Shown: one piece after another, positions 26,724 to 35,204 of the stretch
How positions within the stretch are numbered: position 1 is the stretch's first letter
How the letters are laid out: each line of letters begins with the position of its first letter
Origin: Polynucleobacter sp. MWH-UH24A
GTDB lineage: Bacteria > Pseudomonadota > Gammaproteobacteria > Burkholderiales > Burkholderiaceae
DNA length: 64,000 bases
Assembly (NCBI RefSeq): GCF_018687475.1
Contig: NZ_CP061292.1
Location: 620,001 to 684,000 of the forward strand
Reading direction: 5' to 3'
Position numbers and translations under genes: made by a program
The notes under the pieces: generated by a model
What the model was told of the DNA's origin: nothing
Database searches by the model: none
What the model saw: the letters and a program-made list of their open reading frames with translations, nothing else

Positions 26724-27597
26724 AAGTCACCATCTTTTGTAATTTGGCGAACAACATGTCGAGGAGCATGCCCACAAAACCAATCACCACAATGGCAAAA
26801 AGCACACTTGAAATTGCTAAGTTGTTCCATTCGTTCCAGAGGAAATAGCCAATCCCAGTCCCGCCAACGAGCATTTCAGCAGCAACAATCACTAGCCAGG
26901 CAATTCCCATAGAAATCCGCATTCCTGTGAGAATGGTTGGTGCTGCCGCCGGCAGAATCACTTTAAATGCTTTACGGATCGGATTGACTTCAAGAGTTTT
27001 GGCAACATTGAGCAATTCCTTGCGAACGCTGGCAACCCCGAAGGCTGTGTTAATTAACATCGGCCAGATTGAGCAGATGAAAATCACAAAAACACCAGAT
27101 ATCGATGAGTCCTTGATCGTATAGAGTGCGATTGGCATCCAGGCAAGGGGAGAGATTGGTTTTAATATCTGAATGAATGGATTAAGCGCCGCCGAAAGTA
27201 GTGGGGACATGCCAATTAGAAAGCCAACTGGCAACGCCACAACAAGCGCTAATAAAAAACCAAGACTAACGCGGGCTAATGAATACGCCAGCTGAATCCC
27301 AATCCCTTTATCGTTTGGACCTTTGTCATAAAAGGGATCAGAAAGTTGTTTGTAAAAAGTCTCCCCCATTTGCGTTAAGGTTGGAAATCCAGATTTCTGA
27401 GCAGGGGCTACATCCTTGCTGCCCTTACCCATTAGTAGGTCATATTCAGAATTCCCACTCGATGCGGTCGTGGTCGATGCCCGATCTGGTTGATTAATAC
27501 CTGACTTAGGAGCCGTGGCTAGATGCCATACTGCCAACATCATTAAAAATAGAATGACGGACAGCAGGGCACCTTTTAGCTTGATGGAGTTCATCAT
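26713..27597 (-). CDS. cynB: Cyanate/nitrate-type ABC transporter permease
   Basis: 294 aa. An N-terminal helix (10-27), a polar insert of about 60 residues, then the BPD_transp_1 domain with six helices. The ATPase-contact loop is visible as TLEVNPIRKAFKVILPAAAPTILTGMRI. The NrtB/CynB family forms the membrane channel of anion importers. It lies 5 bases after the binding-protein gene and overlaps the ATPase gene. Confidence 0.88.
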   Translation of the reverse strand: MMNSIKLKGALLSVILFLMMLAVWHLATAPKSGINQPDRASTTTASSGNSEYDLLMGKGSKDVAPAQKSGFPTLTQMGETFYKQLSDPFYDKGPNDKGIGIQLAYSLARVSLGFLLALVVALPVGFLIGMSPLLSAALNPFIQILKPISPLAWMPIALYTIKDSSISGVFVIFICSIWPMLINTAFGVASVRKELLNVAKTLEVNPIRKAFKVILPAAAPTILTGMRISMGIAWLVIVAAEMLVGGTGIGYFLWNEWNNLAISSVLFAIVVIGFVGMLLDMLFAKLQKMVTYAD

Positions 27598-27602
27598 TGA
27601 TC

Positions 27603-28982
27603 CTATGTTTTTGAGATCGCAAACGACTTGCTGTAGGTAGCCGCAGTAGCAGGATCAAATTCACGACCCATAATCTTGAACTTTGGATTTCCAGTACTAG
27701 CCTTCGCTTGCGCAGTAATCGGCGCATTCGTTTCTTGCATGTACTTTCTCGCATCGGTGAGTAGGAATACCTTCTCCGAAATATCCTTGTAGTTCACATC
27801 ACCTTTGACATATCCCCACCGCTGCATTTGGGTGAGCATCCATGTAGCCATCGAGTACCAAGGAATCGGATTGAAATCGATTCGATCTGGTACGTTTTGT
27901 ACGTTACCTAGTCCATCAGCAAACTTACCAGTCAATACTTGCATAACGACTGTTTCGGGTTGATTGAGGTAGTTTTGCGGAGAGATCACTTTGGCAATCA
28001 ATGGACGGTTTTCGGGGTTGCGAGCCATTGTGGATGCGTTGATGACGGCGCGATACAACGCTGCAAAGGTATTGGGGTTCTTCCGAATAAACTCCTCAGA
28101 GGTACCAAATGCACAGCAAGGATGACCGTCCCAAATATCTTTCGTCAGAATGGTAATAAATCCTACTTCGTCATATACGGCACGCTGATTAAATGGATCG
28201 GGCCCAAGGAAACCATCAATATTGCCCGCGCGTAAATTGGCAACCATCTCAGGTGGTGGCGTTACCCGAATCTGGATATCTTTATCGGGATCAAGTCCAG
28301 CCTGGGCTACGTAATAGCGAAGTAAGAAGTTGTGCATGGAATATTCAAAGGGCACAGCAAACTTCATGCCTTTCCACATCTTCGGGTCGCGCTTGTCTTT
28401 ATGTTTATTAGCTAAAGTAATCGCTTGACCGTTAGTGTTTTGGATGGTTGCAACACGCATTTGACTTGGATCGGAGCCGAGTCCCATCGACATGGCGATT
28501 GGCATTGGCGAGAGAAAATGCGATGCATCATGTTCTTTGCTCAGCATTTTGTCGCGAATTAATGCCCAACCAGCAGTCTTATTTAATGTGACATTTAATC
28601 CTTGTTTTTTGTAAAAACCCAGAGGGTCGGCCATGATGAGTGGTGTGGCGCAGGTGATCGCAATAAATCCAATCTTGAGATCCCTTTTTTCTAAGGGTGC
28701 TTTTTCTTGAGCCATGGCCTGTAACGCACCTACTGGAAGAAATCCCGAAAGGGCACCCATTGCACCGCCAGTTCCTACGGCTCTTAAAAATGCACGCCGG
28801 CGAGCCTCTTGAGGAAAAAGAGCTTTGACAAGACTTGCTTCAATGAAATTAGCACTTTCTTGCTCTTCATTGATCTTTTGTAATTTAGCGGCCTCGTGCT
28901 CTGCAGCTGATGCGTGCATGCCGCAACTGCAGCGGCTACTAAATAGAGGACGATCAGGATCAAATGGCTTATGAATACTCAT
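27603..28982 (-). CDS. cynA: Cyanate/nitrate-type ABC transporter substrate-binding protein, TAT-exported
   Basis: 459 aa from ATG 28982, which has AAGGAG at the right distance; the open frame runs further but upstream residues are untypical and lie in the promoter. A polar N-terminus of about 60 residues contains SRCSCGMHAS (Cys18, Cys20), then RRRAFLRAVGTGGAMGALSGF, a twin-arginine leader. The rest matches the NrtA/CynA/CmpA fold: LKIGFIAITCATPLIMADPLGFY, AGWALIRDKM, EYSMHNFLLRYYVA, GFLGPDPFNQRAVYD. It would capture cyanate or a related anion in the periplasm. First gene of the cynABDS operon. Confidence 0.85.
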   Translation of the reverse strand: MSIHKPFDPDRPLFSSRCSCGMHASAAEHEAAKLQKINEEQESANFIEASLVKALFPQEARRRAFLRAVGTGGAMGALSGFLPVGALQAMAQEKAPLEKRDLKIGFIAITCATPLIMADPLGFYKKQGLNVTLNKTAGWALIRDKMLSKEHDASHFLSPMPIAMSMGLGSDPSQMRVATIQNTNGQAITLANKHKDKRDPKMWKGMKFAVPFEYSMHNFLLRYYVAQAGLDPDKDIQIRVTPPPEMVANLRAGNIDGFLGPDPFNQRAVYDEVGFITILTKDIWDGHPCCAFGTSEEFIRKNPNTFAALYRAVINASTMARNPENRPLIAKVISPQNYLNQPETVVMQVLTGKFADGLGNVQNVPDRIDFNPIPWYSMATWMLTQMQRWGYVKGDVNYKDISEKVFLLTDARKYMQETNAPITAQAKASTGNPKFKIMGREFDPATAATYSKSFAISKT

Positions 28983-29017
28983 TGCTGGCTCCTTATAGAA
29001 ATGTCTATAGGAGCTAC

Positions 29018-29034
29018 TGCAAGAAGCATGCCAA
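29018..29034 (-). promoter_or_regulatory. Predicted sigma-54 promoter of the cyn operon
   Basis: On the minus strand the sequence TTGGCATGCTTCTTGCA matches the -24/-12 consensus TGGCAC-N5-TTGCA with one mismatch (T for C) and exact spacing. The -24 element is 29028-29033 and the -12 element 29018-29022. Transcription would start near 29007, about 25 bases before the cynA ATG and its AAGGAG. Seen by eye, not measured. Confidence 0.72.
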
Positions 29035-29067
29035 TCATTAATCCCTGAAGGATCAAGGATTTGTGAG

Positions 29068-29085
29068 GCAGCAGTAAATTGCTGC
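29068..29085. other. Inverted repeat in the cyn promoter region
   Basis: GCAGCA and TGCTGC flank a six-base spacer between the NtrC-like sites and the sigma-54 promoter. No T-tract follows on either strand, so it is more likely a protein site, or the remnant of a terminator of the upstream CoA-transferase gene, than an active terminator. Confidence 0.4.
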
Positions 29086-29105
29086 AATCACACAATGGTA
29101 ATGAA

Positions 29106-29143
29106 TACACCAAAAAGGTGCAAAAATGCACCAAAATGTTAAA
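29106..29143 (-). promoter_or_regulatory. Predicted NtrC binding sites upstream of the cyn promoter
   Basis: TACACCAAAAAGGTGCA at 29106-29122 matches the palindrome TGCACC-N5-GGTGCA with one mismatch. A second, weaker site with an intact TGCACC half lies at 29127-29143, 21 bases (two helical turns) further. They are centred about 107 and 128 bases before the inferred start, the usual distance for NtrC enhancers, and the outer one runs into the end of the CoA-transferase gene. Confidence 0.65.
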
Positions 29144-30317
29144 TACTGCCTTTTTCCTTGAACTGACTGATCTGTTCCTGTGAATACCCCAGCTCTTTTA
29201 GGATTGCCTCGGTGTGTTCACCAACTCCCGGAATTTTGTCCATCCGATACTCATAGGCAGTATTGATACCTGGAGGTAATAAGGCAGGGATGAGGCCATT
29301 CGGTGATTCCACCGAATGCCAACGTTCGCGCGCACGCAATTGTGGGTGATCCCAAAACTGATGCATATCATTTAAAGAGGCATTGGCAATCTGCGCCTCC
29401 TCGAGTTTGGCTAAAACCTGTTCGCTCGTCATTGCAGAGAAGATCTTCAAGATAATCGCATTGAGTTCCACGCGGTTCTCATTGCGTTTGAAGTTTTTAT
29501 CAAAGCGCACATCGGTCGCGAGCTCGGGCTGTAAAAGTACTTTCTCGCAAAACAATGCCCACTCCCGCTCATTCTGAAGGCCCAACATAATCGTTTTGCC
29601 ATCACCAGCCAAATAAGGACCATAAGGAAAGATGGTGGCATGCGAAGCACCGGTACGCGGTGGAGGGGTAGCACCATCCATACTGTAGTACATCGGATAG
29701 CCCATCCACTCCCCAAGTGCTTCGAGCATGGAAATATCAATGACCGATCCTTTACCCGTCTTTTGTCGCTGCAATAGGGCAGCCAAAATATTGGTGTATG
29801 TGTACATACCCGCGGCAATATCCGCAATGGAAATACCAACCTTACTGGGGGTCTCAGGGGTGCCAGTGATGGATAAGAGTCCCGCCTCACTCTGAATTAG
29901 AAGGTCATAGGCTTTTTTATCCCGATACGGCCCATTCTCACCATAGCCAGAGAGATTGCAATAAATTAATTTAGGATTGCTTGCCTGTAATGTTTGAGGA
30001 GTTAAACCCATCCGAGCCGCTGCACCGGGGGCGAGGTTTTGGACAAACACATCGGCCGTCTCAAGGAGTTTTCGTAGAATTTCTAGGGCAGATTCGTGTT
30101 TGAGATCGAGGGTTAAGCTTTCTTTGGAGCGATTTACCCAAGTGAAATGCGAAGACATCCCCTTGGCACGTTGATCGTAGTTACGTGCAAAGTCACCTGC
30201 ACCGGGACGCTCAATCTTAATAACACGTGCGCCAAGATCGGCTAATTGACGCGTGGCAAAAGGTGCTGCGATGACGTGCTCGAGAGCAACGACTGTAATA
30301 CCGTCCAAAGGTCGCAT
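29139..30317 (-). CDS. CaiB/BaiF family (class III) CoA-transferase
   Basis: 392 aa. Opens with MRPLDGITVVALEHVIAAPFATRQLADLGARVIKIERPGAGDFAR, the family start, and has the catalytic Asp region YDLLIQSEAGLLSITG. Class III enzymes move CoA between carboxylic acids through an aspartyl-CoA thioester. The gene is 2 bases after an acyl-CoA dehydrogenase and forms a pair with it, so it likely activates the acid that the dehydrogenase then oxidises. The acid is unknown. Confidence 0.88.
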   Translation of the reverse strand: MRPLDGITVVALEHVIAAPFATRQLADLGARVIKIERPGAGDFARNYDQRAKGMSSHFTWVNRSKESLTLDLKHESALEILRKLLETADVFVQNLAPGAAARMGLTPQTLQASNPKLIYCNLSGYGENGPYRDKKAYDLLIQSEAGLLSITGTPETPSKVGISIADIAAGMYTYTNILAALLQRQKTGKGSVIDISMLEALGEWMGYPMYYSMDGATPPPRTGASHATIFPYGPYLAGDGKTIMLGLQNEREWALFCEKVLLQPELATDVRFDKNFKRNENRVELNAIILKIFSAMTSEQVLAKLEEAQIANASLNDMHQFWDHPQLRARERWHSVESPNGLIPALLPPGINTAYEYRMDKIPGVGEHTEAILKELGYSQEQISQFKEKGSI

Positions 30318-30319
30318 GA

Positions 30320-31489
30320 CTAAAAAGAGCGCGGTAAGCCAAGCAAGTGCTCGGCCACATAGGAGTAGATCAGATTAGTCGAGATTGGGGCAACTTGATA
30401 GAGCCTGGTCTCTCTGAACTTGCGTTCGACATCGTATTCGCAGGCAAAGCCAAAACCTCCATGCGTTTGTAAGCAAACGTTGGCTGCTTCCCAGGATGCC
30501 TTCGCTGCTAAATACTTGGCCATATTGGATTCAGCCCCACAGGGTTCTTGGCGATCAAATAACTCACAGGCCTTAAAGCGCATTAAGTTCGCCGCCTCGG
30601 TCTCAATGTAGCTATCCGCAATCGGGAACTGAATCCCTTGGTTCATTCCAATCGGACGATCAAAGACCACGCGCTCAGTGGCATAGCGACGCGCGCGCTC
30701 AATAAACCAGTAAGCATCACCAATGCATTCCGCAGCAATTAGCGTTCGCTCGGCATTTAAGCCATCCAAAATGTACTTAAAGCCCTGACCCTCGGCGCCA
30801 ATTAAATTCTCTGCCGGGATTTCTAATTGATCAAAGAAAACCTCATTGGTTTCGTGATTGACCATATTCGCGATGGGGCGCACTTCCATCCCTTTGCCAA
30901 TCGCTTCATGGAGATTAACGATAAAAATCGACATTCCCTCAGACTTCTTTTTAACCTCCGCAAGGGGGGTGGTGCGCGCTAGCAAAATCATTAAATCGGA
31001 ATGCTGAATACGTGAGATCCAAACCTTCTGGCCATTAATGATGTAGCGATCACCTTTTTTAGTCGCGGTGGTCTTCAACTTGGTCGTATCGGTTCCGGTA
31101 GTGGGCTCGGTGACCGCCATGCTTTGTAGTCGCCATTCACCGGAGGCAATTTTGGGGAGGTAGAGTTGCTTCTGTTGGTCTGAGCCGTGGCGCAGCAAAG
31201 TGCCCATGTTGTACATCTGTCCATGGCAAGACCCAGCATTGCCTCCTGAGAGATTAATTTCTTCCATGATGACGGAGGCTTCGGCAAGACCCAGTCCAGA
31301 GCCACCATATTGCTCCGGAATTAACGCCGCTAACCATCCTGCATCGGTCATCGCCTTCACAAACGCTTCGGGGTAACCACGTTCATGATCAATTTTTTGC
31401 CAATACGCAGAGTCATAACGCGAGCAGAGGTCACGCAGCGCTTCGCGCATCTCTTGGTATTGATCCGGTTTTGGAATGCTGAGTGGCAT
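30320..31489 (-). CDS. Acyl-CoA dehydrogenase
   Basis: 389 aa. FAD-binding stretches QSMAVTEPTTGTDTTKLKT and VWISRIQHSDLMILLARTT, and the C-terminal QTHGGFGFACEYDVERKFRETRLYQVAPISTNLI, identify the family. The last segment replaces the common G-G-x-G-Y-x-E pattern with FGFACEYDVE, where the Glu of some classes would lie. It introduces a trans double bond into an acyl-CoA and passes electrons to ETF. Paired with the CoA-transferase; 2 bases after the hydrolase gene. Confidence 0.86.
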   Translation of the reverse strand: MPLSIPKPDQYQEMREALRDLCSRYDSAYWQKIDHERGYPEAFVKAMTDAGWLAALIPEQYGGSGLGLAEASVIMEEINLSGGNAGSCHGQMYNMGTLLRHGSDQQKQLYLPKIASGEWRLQSMAVTEPTTGTDTTKLKTTATKKGDRYIINGQKVWISRIQHSDLMILLARTTPLAEVKKKSEGMSIFIVNLHEAIGKGMEVRPIANMVNHETNEVFFDQLEIPAENLIGAEGQGFKYILDGLNAERTLIAAECIGDAYWFIERARRYATERVVFDRPIGMNQGIQFPIADSYIETEAANLMRFKACELFDRQEPCGAESNMAKYLAAKASWEAANVCLQTHGGFGFACEYDVERKFRETRLYQVAPISTNLIYSYVAEHLLGLPRSF

Positions 31490-31491
31490 GA

Positions 31492-32586
31492 TTAATTGAG
31501 GATTTTGTTGGTGATGTCGATGCTTTGATAGGGGAGCTGATCGACTGGCCAGGTGCCTGACTTATTACTATCAAAAATCTTTTTTAGGTCTAAAGTGACA
31601 TAGCTGGTGCGATTTGCATAGTTCGAGATATGCCATTGCTGATTATTGAGATCTTTGATATTGACCCACTGGGTGTAATCGGAGATCACCTTATCACCAT
31701 CTTTTGTGGCAGCTACACCAATTGGGATATCGACATTATTCAGAATATGTCCGGTGAGTTGCACACCCTCAGCCCGATTGTTCGGGGCAGTTGCAAGTTG
31801 GCGTAAATACGCCGCCCGAATAAATCGGGAGGGCGGAGTGTAATCGGCTGGCAAACCCATGAGGCCACCACCTTGACCAAGCTCTGTGACGTTTTGCCCA
31901 TTCACCGTTACTGAGCTTCGAGCAAAGTTAGTAAGGTTTAGATAGTTTCTTGCATTGAGAAGATGCCAATCGTAGGTGGGTGAGTTGGTTAATACCTGCG
32001 CCACATTGTCATGAATGCGCATTTGACCCTTCACAAATTCCACCACAATGCTGGCACCAGTGCGATCGGTAAACACAAAATGCAACCAAGGTGGCGTAGG
32101 CCCTGCCTGAAGGCTTGAGTCATACCAAACCTTGTAACGGGGCAAGTCTTTGCGTAATTCGGCAACATTGGCAAACAGACCTAAAGCAAGCGTCCCAAAA
32201 TCCAGAATCGAGACGTAATCCAAATCTTTTGCGGTAACGGTTTGGTATTCGGTGAAGCCTGGCAAGAAGTTGCCGCTCATGCCTAAGCCCGCGCTGTTTT
32301 GTCCTTCGAGAAGAGCCGGTGCACCTGGCAAGATTCCTGGGGAGATTCCTACTACGGCATATTTGGTGATGAACTGAATTGGAGGCAACTTGAGATTCTC
32401 AGGGGCCGTGGTGCGAAATTTAGTTCCCTGGGGAATACTATTGATAGTCCATTTCATATCAAAGGCCCATTCCATGGTTCGACCGGCAATCACCGTACCA
32501 TCTTTGGCCTGAATATTGACTGCTGTGCAAGCCAATGAGCTGTGGAAAAAACTGAGCAGCGTAAGGCTAAGCAACCATTGTTTCAT
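31492..32586 (-). CDS. Linear amide C-N hydrolase, choloylglycine hydrolase/penicillin V acylase family
   Basis: 364 aa. Signal peptide 1-19 ends exactly before Cys20 in SLACTAVNIQAKDGTVIAGRTMEW. Ntn hydrolases of this family need an N-terminal cysteine nucleophile; cleavage by signal peptidase would expose it in the periplasm. Other conserved parts are DFGTLALGLFANVAEL, HFVFTDRTGASIVVEFV and VLTNSPTYDWHL. Relatives cleave conjugated bile salts, penicillin V or acyl-homoserine lactones. The natural substrate here is not known. Confidence 0.83.
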   Translation of the reverse strand: MKQWLLSLTLLSFFHSSLACTAVNIQAKDGTVIAGRTMEWAFDMKWTINSIPQGTKFRTTAPENLKLPPIQFITKYAVVGISPGILPGAPALLEGQNSAGLGMSGNFLPGFTEYQTVTAKDLDYVSILDFGTLALGLFANVAELRKDLPRYKVWYDSSLQAGPTPPWLHFVFTDRTGASIVVEFVKGQMRIHDNVAQVLTNSPTYDWHLLNARNYLNLTNFARSSVTVNGQNVTELGQGGGLMGLPADYTPPSRFIRAAYLRQLATAPNNRAEGVQLTGHILNNVDIPIGVAATKDGDKVISDYTQWVNIKDLNNQQWHISNYANRTSYVTLDLKKIFDSNKSGTWPVDQLPYQSIDITNKILN

Positions 32587-32661
32587 TGAGATTCTCCAAC
32601 TCAGGATCTGTAATCTTGTAGTTTAATCTAGATACTTTCTTGATTGATGGGGCTGATTGCC

Positions 32662-33855
32662 ATGCAACAAATCCTCTCCGGTATTCGTGTTCTAGAGCTT
32701 GGCCAATTGATTGCGGGCCCCTTTGCAGCCAAGACACTAGCAGACTTTGGGGCGGAGATTATTAAAGTCGAGTCACCCCAAGAGGGGGATCCCTTGCGTA
32801 AATGGCGTATGCTGCATGAGGGTACTTCTGTCTGGTGGCAGGCTCAGTCGCGGAACAAGCAATCCATTTGCATTGATTTACGCCAACCCGAGGGCCAGGA
32901 TATTGTGCGACGTTTAGCCCAAGACGCTGATGTTCTGATCGAAAACTTTCGACCTGGAACGATGGAGAAATGGGGCATGGGTTGGGAAGCATTGCATGCC
33001 TTAAATCCAAAGTTAATCATGTTGCGCGTTTCTGGCTATGGCCAAGATGGACCGCGTCGGGATGAGCCTGGCTTTGCGGCGATTGCGGAGGCAACCGCTG
33101 GATTGCGTTACTTAACCGGGCATCCTGGACAGGTACCCGCACGTGCGGGCTTATCGCTTGGGGACACCATCGCTGGTTTACATGGTGCTCTTGGTGTTTT
33201 GCTCGCACTCTATGAGCGTGATGCCAGAGGTGGTCAAGGGCAAATGATCGATGTAGCACTCTACGAAGCAGTCTTTAATTTGACCGAGAGTCTTTTACCG
33301 GAGTACCACGTCTTCGGAGCAATCCGTCAACCCGCTGGCGGTGCTTTGCCTGGTATTGCACCATCAAACGCCTATCCATGTAGCGATGGCCAATACGTAT
33401 TAATTGCTGCCAATGGGGATTCTTTGTTCAAACGTCTAATGGAGTTAATTGGCCGGGCAGACCTAGCAAATGATCCCGATCTCGCCAGAAATGATGGGCG
33501 AGCAAAACGTGCAGAAGAAATTGATCAAATTATTGGGGGGTGGAGTAAGCAAAGAACTCTTGAAGATATCCTAAGTGCTTTGCAAAGTATTGCTGTCCCA
33601 GCTGGTCGTATTTATACCGCTAAAGATATTGCTGAGGATCCGCATTACCGCGCACGTGGTGTGATTGAAACCATTGAGAGTGCAGAGGGTTTGAAGGTGG
33701 AGATGCCAGGCATTATTCCGAAGCTCTCCCAAAATCCTGGGGAAATTCGGCATCGTGCCCCAACACTTGGCGAGCATACTGAATCCATTCTCAAACAACA
33801 TGGATTTACTGTCGAGCAGATTCGGACCTTGAAGGACGCTGGCGTCCTACAGTAA
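32662..33855 (+). CDS. CaiB/BaiF family (class III) CoA-transferase
   Basis: 397 aa from ATG 32662; an in-frame ATG at 32647 and another start at 32644 add up to six residues. It has QQILSGIRVLELGQLIAGPFAAKTLADFGAEIIKVESPQEGDPLRKWR and FAAIAEATAGLRYLTG around the catalytic Asp/Glu site, and DVALYEAVFNLTESLLPEY. It resembles the group annotated as succinate/glutarate or citramalate CoA-transferases, but the substrate is not decided. It shares its last base with the next start (TAATG). Confidence 0.87.
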   Translation: MQQILSGIRVLELGQLIAGPFAAKTLADFGAEIIKVESPQEGDPLRKWRMLHEGTSVWWQAQSRNKQSICIDLRQPEGQDIVRRLAQDADVLIENFRPGTMEKWGMGWEALHALNPKLIMLRVSGYGQDGPRRDEPGFAAIAEATAGLRYLTGHPGQVPARAGLSLGDTIAGLHGALGVLLALYERDARGGQGQMIDVALYEAVFNLTESLLPEYHVFGAIRQPAGGALPGIAPSNAYPCSDGQYVLIAANGDSLFKRLMELIGRADLANDPDLARNDGRAKRAEEIDQIIGGWSKQRTLEDILSALQSIAVPAGRIYTAKDIAEDPHYRARGVIETIESAEGLKVEMPGIIPKLSQNPGEIRHRAPTLGEHTESILKQHGFTVEQIRTLKDAGVLQ

Positions 33856-34355
33856 TGGAAGCTTTTATTCATTCGGTAATGGATTGGTTTGGTATGCCCA
33901 CCGTGGGCTTGCCAGCAATCTTTATTGTGGCAGCGGTATCCGCTACGCTAATCCCGATGGGTTCAGAGCCCGTTTTGTTTGCTTATGTCAGCTTAAATCC
34001 GGATGATTATTGGTTGGCGATTGGAGTTGCCACCCTAGGCAATACCTTGGGCGGGATGATTAATTGGGGTTTGGGATTACTTGCCCGGAATACCTATGAG
34101 TCATTGCGGGGCGAAACCCATTCACGCGCACAAGCTTGGCTTGAAAAACGCGGGCCACCGATGTTGTTGCTCTCGTGGCTGCCAATCATTGGTGACCCTT
34201 TGTGTTTGGTTGCAGGTTGGCTTCGACTGAAATGGCTGCCTTGCCTGATTTATACGGCGATTGGTAAGCTACTGCGGTACATCACTCTGACGTGGTTACT
34301 GACTTCGATACCAAAGTCCTTTTGGCAAGAATTGGGACGCTTAGTGGGTCTATGA
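33855..34355 (+). CDS. YqaA family membrane protein (SNARE-associated/DedA-like)
   Basis: 166 aa with four or more hydrophobic stretches. Typical YqaA features: AAVSATLIPMGSEPVLFAYVSL, GVATLGNTLGGMINWGLGLLAR and LLLSWLPIIGDPLCLVAGWLRL. The family is related to DedA proteins, for which lipid scrambling or transport has been shown in some members. Coupled by TAATG to the CoA-transferase upstream, but the two are unrelated in function. Confidence 0.83.
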   Translation: MEAFIHSVMDWFGMPTVGLPAIFIVAAVSATLIPMGSEPVLFAYVSLNPDDYWLAIGVATLGNTLGGMINWGLGLLARNTYESLRGETHSRAQAWLEKRGPPMLLLSWLPIIGDPLCLVAGWLRLKWLPCLIYTAIGKLLRYITLTWLLTSIPKSFWQELGRLVGL

Positions 34356-34395
34356 GAAGATAATTGTTTTATTGCTTTATACGAGGGTTCTCAGG

Positions 34396-35169
34396 ATGGT
34401 TCTAAAAGGTAAAACCGCTTTAGTCACGGGCTCAACGAGTGGTATTGGTCTAGCGATGGCCAAAGCCATGGCCGCTCATGGTGCTAATGTGATGATGAAT
34501 GGGTTTGGCGAGAAGGATGCAGCGATCGCCGAGGTTAAGGCTTATGGAGTAGAGGTCGATTATCACGGCGCTGATATGAGTAAGCCCGATGAGATCGCAC
34601 AGATGATTGCTGCTACCGAAAAACGTTTTGGAGCAATTGATGTGCTCATTAATAATGCTGGGATTCAGCATGTTGCGAGCGTAGAAGATTTCCCTGTAGA
34701 GCGCTGGGATGCAGTGATTGCAATTAACCTGAGTTCGGCATTTCATGCAACCCGCTTGGCGCTTCCTGGAATGAAAAAACGCAATTGGGGCCGCATTATT
34801 AATATTGCTTCCGTTCATGGACTCGTGGCCTCGATACAAAAAGCAGCGTATGTCGCAGCGAAGCACGGCATCATCGGCTTAACGAAGGTGGTTGCACTAG
34901 AGACCGCCCGTACCGGAGTGACTTGTAATGCAATTTGCCCAGGCTGGGTGTTAACTCCCTTGGTACAAAAGCAAGTCGATGCACGTGCACAGCGCGAGAC
35001 GATTTCTAATGATGCAGCCAAATTAGCGCTGGTCTCCGAGAAGCAACCCTCGGGCGAGTTTGTAAAGCCGGAGCAACTGGCTGCACTGGCAGTATTTCTG
35101 TGCGGATCGGATGCATCGGAAGTCCGTGGTGCGGCTTGGAATATGGACGGCGGTTGGACAGCACAATAA
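34396..35169 (+). CDS. 3-hydroxybutyrate dehydrogenase (SDR family)
   Basis: 257 aa. SDR motifs TGSTSGIG (cofactor), NNAG and the catalytic set Ser-x12-Tyr-x3-Lys as S in IASVHGLVA and YVAAKHG. The substrate-binding stretch ICPGWVLTPLVQKQVDARA is the one seen in D-3-hydroxybutyrate dehydrogenases. It oxidises 3-hydroxybutyrate to acetoacetate with NAD+, as in PHB breakdown. The frame opens at a TTG at 34372, but the family begins at MVLKGKTALVTG. Confidence 0.88.
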   Translation: MVLKGKTALVTGSTSGIGLAMAKAMAAHGANVMMNGFGEKDAAIAEVKAYGVEVDYHGADMSKPDEIAQMIAATEKRFGAIDVLINNAGIQHVASVEDFPVERWDAVIAINLSSAFHATRLALPGMKKRNWGRIINIASVHGLVASIQKAAYVAAKHGIIGLTKVVALETARTGVTCNAICPGWVLTPLVQKQVDARAQRETISNDAAKLALVSEKQPSGEFVKPEQLAALAVFLCGSDASEVRGAAWNMDGGWTAQ

Positions 35170-35204
35170 ATCACGAGCCAAATCAGAATAAGAAGAATTT
35201 CGTA

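Noticed and set aside
29106..29132. GGTGCA-N4-TGCACC palindrome as a separate operator
   Set aside because: It is best explained as the joined inner halves of two tandem NtrC-like sites rather than a single different site.
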